Source: Aquilaria yunnanensis
Taxonomy: Eukaryota; Streptophyta; Magnoliopsida; Malvales; Thymelaeaceae
NCBI GenBank assembly: GCA_039654915.1
Contig: CM077593.1
Coordinates: 42,812,501 to 42,876,500, forward strand
Direction: 5' to 3'
Length of the DNA: 64,000 nucleotides
Shown: one piece after another, positions 55,646-64,000 of the stretch
Layout of the letters: the number at the start of each line of letters is the position of its first letter
Numbering within the stretch: the first letter of the stretch is position 1
The notes under the pieces: model-generated
The model's input: the letters and a program-made list of their open reading frames with translations, nothing else
Told to the model about the DNA's origin: nothing
Databases searched by the model: none
Translations under genes and position numbers: made by a program

Positions 55646-58600
55646 CTAAATTCTAAAGTCCTTACCTCCCTCTAGAAGGGCCGTAACATTCTCCCCTCCT
55701 TCTGGAATTTGGTCCCCCAAATTCCGCTGCAACTCTGGAAAAACACCAGGATATCTTTTCAGCATATCCTGCTCCGTCTCCCAGGTAGCTTCCTCCTCAC
55801 TATGGTTAGACCAAAGGATCTTAACCATCGGAATCCACTTAGTCCGCAGTTTCTTGACTTGCCTATCCAAAATCTGAACTGGTTTCTCTTCATAAGTCAA
55901 GTCCTCCTGAATGGGTATCACTGAAGGATTTACTACCTGTCCGGGCTCAACTGTGCACTTCCTGAGTAAACTGACATGAAACACATTATGCACTTGAGAA
56001 AGGTTAGGCGGTAAAGCCAACCGATAAGCAACTTTCCCAACTTTCTCTAACACTTCATACGGTCCAATGAACCTTGGAGCTAACTTGCCCCTCTGTCCAA
56101 AACGACTAACTCCTCTCATGGGCGACACCTTCAGAAGTACTTTGTCACCAACCTCAAAACTCAATTCTCTTCTTCTCCTGTTTGCATACTTAGTCTGTCT
56201 GTCATTAGCTGTCTTGATTCTCTGCTGAATCAACTTAATCTTAGCTGTAGTGTCAGCTATGATCTCAGGTCCAATAACCACTCTGTCTGTTGGATCTGCC
56301 CAACAATGAGGTGTCATACACCGTCTCCCATACAAAGCTTCATAGGGCGCCATTCCAATAACAGATTGATGACTGTTATTATAGGCAAACTCGATCAGTG
56401 GTAAGTGCTGATCCCAATCACCTCTGAAATCAATGACACACATGCGTAGCATGTCCTCTAAAGTCTGAATCACCCTCTCTGACTGTCCATCAGTCTGTGG
56501 ATGAAAAGCAGTACTGAGGCTAACTTTGCTGCCCAATGCTTCCTGAAAAGCATTCCAAAACCGTGATGTAAATCGTGGATCTCTGTCTGATATGATCTGA
56601 TCCGGTATCCCATGGAGTCTCACAATCTCCCTGAGATATAACTGAGCCAACCTCTCCAATGTGTAGGTGACTCTGATCGGTATAAAGTGTGCCGACTTCG
56701 TCAATCTGTCAACCACTACCCAAATAGCATCATGCTGACTCCGGGTGGTCGGTAACCCCACTAGGAAATCCATAGTAACGGATCCCCACTTCCTCATTGG
56801 TAGAGATAAACTCTGAAGTGTGCCTGCTGGTTTCTGGTGTTCAGCTTTCACCACCTGACATGTCAAACACTTTGCCACATGTCCTCGTACATCTCTCTTC
56901 AGTCCTGGCCACCAAAAATGTGTCTTCAGATTTTGATACATCTTACTAACACCAGGGTGAATACTCAATGTGCTGCTATGTGCCTCCTGTAGGACTTGCT
57001 GCCTAAGTCCCTCAACATTCGACACATAGAGTCGATCACCATAATGCAGTATTCCATCTTTGTACTTGAACTCTTTCTTCAAAGCACCAGTCTTAGCTTC
57101 ACCTGAAATCTTCTTCAACAATGGATCTTTCAACTGAGCTTCTCTGACTCTGGCTAACCAAGCCGTCTAAATCTCCAAAACGTAGACTAAGGATTTTTCT
57201 CGACTTTGCCATAATTCATGCAAAGCTAAGAAACAATCCTTCAATGCTCCTTCTGAAGAATCTGTAGCCTGATCCTTGGACAAGATCACTCCTGTGTACT
57301 TCCGACTCAAAGCATCTGCTACCACGTTCCCTTTACCAGCACAATACTCGATTGAACAATCATAGTCTTTAATGTACTCAATCCATCGCCGCTGTCTCAT
57401 GTTCAGATCCTTCTGAGTAAACAAATACTTCAAACTCTTGTGATCAGTGAAGATTCTGAACGATCTTCCCATCAAATAATGTCTCCATAATTTCAGTGCA
57501 AAGATCACTGCTGCAAGCTCAAGATCATGAACAGGGTAGTTCAACTCATTAGGCCTCAGCTGTCTCGAACCATAAGCAATCACCTGACTGTCCTGATGTA
57601 GAACACAACCCAAACCTGAACCTGACGCATCAGTATAAACTGTAAAGGCTCTGTCCGGGTCTGGTAACACAAGTATGGGTGCACTGGTCAACTTTTCCTT
57701 CAGCTTCATGTAGGCTTCTTCACACTTCGGTGTCCACTCAAATTTCTGAGCTTTCCTGGTCAATGCTGTCAACGGCGTAGCTATCACAGAGAATTTCTCT
57801 ATGAAGCGTCTGTAGTAACCTGCTAAACCCAAGAAACTCCTGACCTCTGTAACTGTAGTCGGTCTCTTCCAATCAACCACTGCTTGAACCTTTTCAGGAT
57901 CAACTGACAAACCTTGAGCACTGATAATATGCCCCAAAAACTGAATCCTCTCGGACCAAAACTCACACTTAGAAAATTTTGCATAGTACTGATTATCCTT
58001 CAGCACTTGCAAAACCGTTCTAAGGTGCTCCTCATGCTCTGCTGTAGACTGTGAATAGATCAGAATATCATCGATGAAGACCTCAACAAACTGATCCAGA
58101 AATGGCTTAAAGATCCAATTCATAGCTTCCATAAACACTGCTGGAGCATTAGTCACACCAAAAGGCATAACCGTATACTCATAATGCCCGTACCTTGTCC
58201 TGAAGGCAGTCTTCGGAATGTCTTCCTCCTTAACTCTGATCTGAAAGTACCCAGACCGAAGATCAATCCTGGAAAACACCCTCGCTCCTCTGAGTCTGTC
58301 AAACAAATCATCAATTCTAGGAAGTGGATACTTATTTTTAACTGTCACTGCATTCAACTTCCTGTAATCGATGCACAACCTGAAAGTCTCATCCTTCTTC
58401 TTCACAAATAACACTGGAGCTCCCCACGGTGATACACTCGGTCTTATGAAACCTTTCCCTAGCAGTTCCTCCAACTGCTTCTTCAACTCATCCATCTCAG
58501 GAGCCGACATCCTATAAGGTGGTACTGAAATAGGCTCAACCCCTGGTTGCAGATGGATAGCAAACTCAGTATCCCTCCTAGGTGGTAACCCAGGTAACTC

Positions 58601-60370
58601 CACTGGAAACACCTCAGGAAACTGATTAGCTACAGGAATGCTCCCCAACTCCTCCTCTATAGCTACTCCATTCAACGAGTAATACTCCTCTTCACCAACT
58701 ACAGGGATGGTATCTACAAGTCTAAGGTGTAAACTCTTAGCACTAGATGCCAACCCTCCTGTGCAAGTCACTCTAGCTCCTTGAGCATCAGTGATGTCAA
58801 CTGAGTGATTCGCACAGTTAATTTGTGCCTTGTGCTTACTCAACCAATCCATTCCCAGCACCAGGTCATATGATTTCAACTCAATCACCCACAACTCACA
58901 ACAAAAATCATGATCACCTAACTGCAAAGGATACCTAGTAACCACTTCATTGGTCACAATAAAACCTCTCCCTGCAGTCCTGATGAGTCTCAACTCACCC
59001 GCAATTTCACGCTGTAAACTATGCTTATCTACCAAGGCAGAAGATATCACTGAAAGAGTAGCTCCCGTATCGAAAAGCACTCTAACACTACTGCTCAGAA
59101 AAGTAAAATTACCTCGTACAGCTGGCGGTTCTCTAGCCGCCTGGTTCGTCAAAGCGAAGACTCTCGGGTTCACTGCTGCAGCAACTACTCCAGGCCGGCT
59201 CCCAATAGCAAGCGGTACTGGAGGTAAAGCCCGAGGCGGACCTGTAACTGAACGAACTCTTGGGCAGTCCCTCGCCCAATGCCCTCTCTGACCACAGACA
59301 TTGCAAATATCTGTACCCAGAGTACATGGTCTTCCACCATGGAACCGTCTGCACCTAGGACACACACCTGTCCTCCTCTTCTTAGATGGATCCTGGTTCC
59401 CTACCATTGGTCGCTTTCCAGCACTTTTCCCCAAGTTAGATGGCCCAGCTTCCACCTTTTTCACAGGTGCTCTGGAATCCTCGAATTCCCTTTCCAATGC
59501 CAATGCCTTCTGAACCATCTGGCGATAACTCCTGATGTCAACTGTCACCATATACCTCCTGAAAATAGGCTTCAGGCCCTGGGAAAACTTCTTGGCTTTC
59601 AGCTCATCATTACCCAACATGTACGGAGCATACCGGATAAGTGAATTGTATCGCTGCTCATACTCTCGTACTGACATCTCTCCCTGTGTCAGATTCTCAA
59701 ACTGGATCCTCCTCTGATCCTGTGCAGCTTCACTAATATACTCCTGTCTAAACTTCTTCTCGAAGTCTGTCCACATGAGCACCTTTTTCTTGTGCTCTGG
59801 ACGGGTACCATTACTCTCCCTCAGCAGCTCCATCACATCATCCCACCAAAGACTGGCTCTCCCTCTCAGAAAGAAAGGTACTAGAACCATCCTCTGCTCT
59901 GACTCATAACCACCACAAGTAAAGAGTCTGTTCATAACAGACAACCAATCCTCTGCTCTATCAGGATCTCCTGTCCCGTCGAAGCTAGGTGGATCAACTG
60001 TCTTGAATTTTTCCAGCAACCTCATCTGATGTGGAGTGTCTCCCCTCCTTGGAGCCTCCATCATCTCTGGTTCCTCAACCTCCTCAAGAACTTGATTTCT
60101 GGGTTCCTGAGCTCTAGGCACTTGCTGTTGCTCAGCATGCCTTTCCTGTTCCTGTTGTGGCTCAACTTCCTCCTGGACAACACCTCTGTCCCCATAATCT
60201 CTGAACATCTCTGTTACAAGAGTGTTCATACCCTGTGCCACCTGAGCCATAGTCTCAGTCAAACTCTGTAGCACTCTGGATATCTCATCCAACCTCGCCA
60301 CAACTGGGTCACTAGAACCTTCACCAGGTTCCCTAGTCCCCCTCGAAGTTACAGACCTCGTATCAACCAT
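55646..60370 (-). pseudogene. Tekay-1 gag-pol polyprotein, one internal stop
   Basis: One frame of about 1574 residues, broken only by TAG at 57167-57169. ATG at 60370 opens [11 protein letters not shown]. Gag occupies about residues 1-380, with a coiled-coil-like head, gag core ([12 protein letters not shown]...SLWWDD) and zinc knuckle [14 protein letters not shown] near 356. Protease [11 protein letters not shown] is near 433. RT spans about 610-830, with [22 protein letters not shown] and active site FIDDILIYS near 765. RNase H starts at about 905 ([10 protein letters not shown]), with ELAAVIFAL and [10 protein letters not shown]. After the stop, integrase has H-H-C-C (SIHPGVSKMY...CLTC), then D, D-35-E (MDFLVGL, SDRDPRF, GQSERVI). 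A chromodomain-like end (ILDRQVKKLRTKWIPMVKIL) follows. The frame ends 43 bp inside the 3' LTR. Stop readthrough cannot be excluded but looks like a simple mutation. Confidence 0.95.
55689..55703 (-). promoter_or_regulatory. Tekay-1 polypurine tract
   Basis: In minus sense CCAGAAGGAGGGGAGAA ends directly at the 3' LTR start TGTTACGG. It lies inside the last codons of the pol frame. Confidence 0.85.
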
Positions 60371-60494
60371 AATAACCTGCAACCACAGCCAGACAACATT
60401 TCCCCAGATGTTGGTCAGTACTAACTTCCTAGCACTTGGACTTTACTACTAGATCTCAGTCTAAGCCTCCAATATCTATGAAATAAAACCCTTA

Positions 60495-60506
60495 GCTCTG
60501 ATACCA
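60495..60506 (-). promoter_or_regulatory. Tekay-1 primer-binding site
   Basis: TGGTATCAGAGC in minus sense, seven bases inside the 5' LTR end, complementary to the 3' end of plant initiator tRNA-Met. Confidence 0.95.
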
Positions 60507-60513
60507 AAAACAC

Positions 60514-63017
60514 TGGCACGATCCCCGTGCCCCTGCCCGGGATACCCTGTGAGCGTTTGTCTCACGGTGGATTGTAATTGGCTAGCTGGTTATGTGTGTG
60601 GATTAAATCCAATGCTACTAGTTGATTAACCTAGAAATGCAATATGTATGCACTTATGCTTTGACTTGGTTTATTAAAACCATAAAACATTTAATCATTT
60701 AGACATTTAGCCGGCTAAGTAAAATTCTATATAAATAAATACAAAATGCCAAAGCATATCAAAATCAACCTTTGAGTGATTAACTACACATACACCGCTC
60801 GTGAAAGCATTTATACATAAGTAACTAATGCTCTCACCCAGAGAACAATCCCCTGAGTCAAGGACTCTTTATAACATAAATACTGGAGGCAAAATAAAGT
60901 ACTGTATCAAAATACAAGACTTTGCTGAGATCTTTTACCCTAGCTCCTACTTTGGACTCCTGTCCCAGTGGCGAGTCTCACAAGTCCTTTGCCAAGTGCT
61001 ACTAGGCTCTGCAGCCAAAGGAAGAAGCAAGTTAGTACCACAGCCTGACCAACAGACCAACTAAACACTTAAGCAAGCTAGAAACTTAAAGTTTCTCAAC
61101 TACCGTACCTTTACAGACAAAAAGGTACTACCGTGATAATCCTCAGCGATTATCCGGTCCTGCTACTCCAGACTCTGCATAACAAACAGGGAGTGAGAAT
61201 TCAACATTCTCAGTAAGGGTCTTCCATGTACCTGCAAGAAAAAGCTAGGACTCTGGCTGCGAGCTCACACAGCATGAGGGTACTAGTCATATATATATAC
61301 TAGGTCGGTAGACCTCTCCTCAAGTAGTCCTCTGTATCAGGCCAAGCGTAATCACTTAGCAACCTGACACATATACAGGCCAAGCGCAATCACTTAGCAA
61401 CCTGACATATAGGCCAAGCGCTATCACTTAGCAACCTATCATATGGCTCAAGGGCGAACCTTAGCAAGCCTCTTTCAAACATAGAACCTCTCACCTAGTT
61501 GTTATGCAGGGGAATTTATGATGGGACTTGTAGACTAGGCCGCAGGGCCTCTTTGATGTAAACTAGATGAACAAGGTTTCGCCTCGTGGCCTCGTGGCTC
61601 CGGCACGGCTAGGCCGACGAGGGTTCTAAACCTCTCACCTGTGCTATTGATAGCTAATTAAGTTCAATTGCAACATTTGTTTCCTTACTTGTTGCCTAAG
61701 CAACTTACTTACCTCAAACAGTTCAAGAAAACTCATACTTCCGGTGGGACTTTTGGAAGTCTCGGAGTACCATCGGGATCCTCGGACCCTTAGGCACGTT
61801 CCGAACCTTCCGTAGTCTCGGTCGGGTCAACGCAGCAAAAAGTCAAACCCCCCATTTTCTTGTGTTGGCGCCGCGTCGCCAAAGGCAAAAGGAATTGGCG
61901 ACGCGTCGCCGACGAACAAACATTCTGTGACCGAAAATCGAATTGGCGACGCGTCGCCAATTTTCGGGCCAATTGGCGCCGCGTCGCCAATTCTGCAGAA
62001 ATGCAGAATTTGGCCGTTTGCTGCTACGAACTTTGGCAACCAAATACATATAGCAAACATGCATCAAAAGTTACCAAATTTCATACACATGAAGTACATG
62101 TTGCAAGGAACAAAACCAACTATCAAAGCCAAACTATGATGCATTAGAAACATCAAACCAATGCTTCGAATTTAGCTAGTCCATCATAATTCCCAAAAAC
62201 GTTTCTTCACACCATACCCAAAAATTACTCAACTTTCTCAATTCATTTCAATCCAAAAGCAATCCAACAACTTAAAAACACTTTCTCCCTTACCTTAACA
62301 CCAAGAACAAGCAAGAATTCGAACCCTTCCTCTTCCAAACAAGCTTCCAAAGTTCTACACAAAACCATACCAAAACAAAGCTCTAAAACATCAAAAATAC
62401 ATCTTTCAACCAAAACCCAAGCTTCCAATCAACCAAATAACACGAATTCAATCAAGAACATAATAACTCGTTCAAAAACAGGGGATGGAGAAAAACACCC
62501 TTTCAAGCTTCAAAAACAAGGATTCAAGCTTGAAAATGCATCCTCCAAGCTTATGCACCCTTAATTGCACCTTTTGGCACCAAAAGCTTTTGATTCCAAG
62601 CTTAATTTGAGAGAGAAGTGGAGTGGAGAAGCTGGAAAACGGGTTATGGCAACCCAAACCCTTCTTCCCTCTTCTTAAACCCCACTTAACCCCTCAAACC
62701 ACCAAGGTTTCAAGTTTTGTGCAATTAGGTCCCCCATTTTTGTAGCTTAACAGTTCTTGATTAAATTCTTGTCTATTTGTTGAGTTTGAGTTAAGGTTAA
62801 AAGTTAAGTTCTAAAAATTCATTTTAAAACACTCGGGACTCGTCCCGGCCACTCAGGGTGCAAAATTACCATTTTGCCCCTGAACTTAGTTCAGAGCTTT
62901 ATTCTTGTTGGAACTTAGTGAACTTTGGCAAACTTCTTAATTCTTGCTAGGCAAACTTAAATTAAACTTCTACACTAAATTCTAAAGTCCTTACCTCCCT
63001 CTAGAAGGGCCGTAACA
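60514..63017 (-). repeat. Tekay-1 5' LTR
   Basis: From TGGCACGATCCCC to GGCCGTAACA. Same internal features as the 3' LTR: tandem units from 61339, near-palindromes at 61865-61993, hairpin at 61194-61212 and TATA-like run near 61290-61299. Differences from the other LTR include a small indel near 62464. Confidence 0.95.
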
Positions 63018-64000
63018 TGGTCCTTTGAAAGAACCTTGCCTGTGTACTGCCTGCTCAGGGCATCAGCGACTGAATTACCTTTCCCTGCATAGTACTCAAT
63101 GCTATAGTCAAGGTCCTTTATATACTTAACCCACCTTCTTTGCCTCATGTTCAAGTCTTTTTGTGTGAAAAGGTACTTGAGGCTCTTGTGGTTGGTATAT
63201 ATCTTAAAGGATCTTCCCAACAAATAATGTCTCCATGACTTGAGGGCAAAAACTACTGTAGCTAGTTCAAAGTCATGCACTAGATAATTTAGCTCATTGG
63301 GTCTTAGCGGCCTAGACCCATATGCAATGACTAATACCGATGTATTAGTGTAAACAGTAAAGGTTTTATATGGGTCAGGTAAAATAAGGATAGGTGCTTG
63401 TATCAATTTTTGCTTTAGCTTTTTAAAACTGTTTTCACAGTTTGTTGTCCTTTCAAATTTTTGGGACTTTCGGATCAACATAGTCATCGGTAATGCTATT
63501 TTGGAGAAGTTCTTAATAAATCTCCTATAGTAACCTGCTAGTCCTAGGAAACTCCTAATGTCAGTCACCGTAGTTGGTCTAGGCCATTCTTTCACTGCCT
63601 TGAACTTTTCTGGGTCTACTTTCAATCCTTGGCTAGTGATAACATGTCCAAGGAAAGAAATTTCATTAGCCCAAAACTGACATTTGGACAACTTTGCATA
63701 ATAATGATTCTCCTTCAGTATTTGTAACACTTTAATTAAATGTTCAGCATGTTCCTGCTCTGTTTTGGAGTATACTAGTATATCATCTATAAATACTTCC
63801 ACAAACTGATCCAAGTAAGGCTTGAAAATTCTATTCATGGCATCCATGAATACTGCAGGAGCATTAGTAACACCAAAAGGCATCATTGTGTACTCATAAT
63901 GCCCATATCAGATCCTAAAGGTTGTCTTAGGTATGTCCTCTTCCTTCACCCTTATCTGGAAATATCCAGATCGAAGGTCTATCTTAGAGAACACCTTTGC
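63018..64000 (-). pseudogene. Tekay-2 RT (C-terminal part) and RNase H, partial
   Basis: Runs off the right edge. RT reads [40 protein letters not shown] and [20 protein letters not shown]. RNase H reads FTVYTNTS then [20 protein letters not shown] and [20 protein letters not shown]. In Tekay-1 the first RNase H catalytic motif is YTDASGSG; here it reads YTNTS with a short deletion, so the enzyme is inactive. The open frame continues 43 bp into the Tekay-1 LTR and ends with the tail [13 protein letters not shown], which comes from that LTR. A stop lies near 63909. Confidence 0.92.

Larger units (their letters stand above)
53181..55688 (-). repeat. Tekay-1 3' LTR
   Basis: From TGACACGATCCCC to GGCCGTAACA in plus coordinates. 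In minus sense a TATATATATA box lies near 53958-53967. Inside are three direct units of about 35 bp starting AGGCCAAGCG (54006, 54044, 54078), four GGCGNNGCGTCGCC near-palindromes (54532-54660), and a hairpin (53861-53879). All frames here (54457-54814, 54910-55328) are LTR sequence. Confidence 0.95.
53181..63017 (-). mobile_element. Tekay-1: complete, young Tekay-type chromovirus, 9.84 kb
   Basis: Perfect target duplication TGGTC (53176-53180 and 63018-63022). Long LTRs (2508 and 2504 bp) are nearly identical: I count about 17 differences by eye, under 1 percent. A tRNA-iMet primer-binding site, a polypurine tract and one gag-pol frame with a single TAG are present. The C-terminal chromodomain and large LTRs point to the Tekay (Del) branch of chromoviruses. 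It inserted between the RNase H and integrase coding regions of Tekay-2, a relative, in the same orientation. It is the most recent event in this window. Confidence 0.96.
49055..64000 (-). mobile_element. Tekay-2: Tekay-type chromovirus, degenerate, split by Tekay-1 and running off the window
   Basis: The 3' LTR lies at about 49055-51607. A polypurine tract and the integrase and chromodomain part of pol follow at 51619-53180. Then comes Tekay-1 with its target duplication TGGTC, then the RNase H and RT part of pol at 63018-64000. gag and the 5' LTR must lie beyond the window. The protein is closely related to Tekay-1 but has several stops near the insertion point and a frameshift near 52560, so it is older. 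It inserted into the Tat-2 integrase. Confidence 0.85.

Overview
This window is flowering-plant nuclear DNA, almost certainly repeat-rich intergenic or pericentromeric heterochromatin. The evidence is the set of Ty3/gypsy lineages present (Tekay-type chromovirus, Tat, Athila-like), plant hAT and LINE relics, primer-binding sites matching plant tRNA-iMet and tRNA-Asp ends, and long AT-rich non-coding stretches. I cannot name the species. There are no bacterial features, CRISPR arrays, rRNA or tRNA genes. No complete host gene is visible. The only host-gene candidate is a short putative first exon near 14.28 kb.

Left part (1-14.7 kb): old, decayed repeats. A broken hAT transposase lies at 1.6-2.9 kb (minus). 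A diverged 181-bp tandem duplication lies at 5.15-5.51 kb. A LINE 3' tail (zinc-binding plus RNase H domains) lies at 5.75-6.48 kb. A solo LTR lies at 8.70-10.06 kb, and a Tat-like LTR fragment at 10.47-10.99 kb. A 1.19-kb non-autonomous hAT-like element with 8-bp target duplications lies at 11.57-12.76 kb. A minisatellite-like tract and the putative exon follow.

Right part (14.7-64 kb): a multi-layer nest of LTR retrotransposons, all with minus-strand sense. The oldest visible host is a degraded Tat element (Tat-2) whose 3' LTR starts near 14.73 kb. Three things landed in it. (a) A Tekay-type solo LTR (15192-19283, TSD GAGGG), itself hit by another solo LTR (15470-16885, TSD TCAAT). (b) An Athila-like element (about 19989-45168), itself hit by a 2.75-kb solo LTR (22788-25538, TSD GCTAG) and by a 10.8-kb Tat element, Tat-1 (32020-42856, TSD CTTGT). 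(c) A Tekay element, Tekay-2 (about 49055 to beyond the window end), split by a 9.84-kb, nearly intact, young Tekay element, Tekay-1 (53181-63017, TSD TGGTC).

How the parts work: Tekay-1 encodes one long gag-protease-RT-RNase H-integrase-chromodomain frame broken by a single TAG. Tat-1 encodes gag-pol with a second, archaeal-type RNase H. On the opposite strand, between integrase and the 3' LTR, Tat-1 carries a passenger gene with its own TATA box, three recognisable introns, a coiled-coil last exon and a polyadenylation signal; it is now a pseudogene. Tat-2 carries a second, more decayed copy of that gene. Several Tekay-type LTRs share a small hairpin with apparent compensatory base changes, which is the least-explained signal I found.
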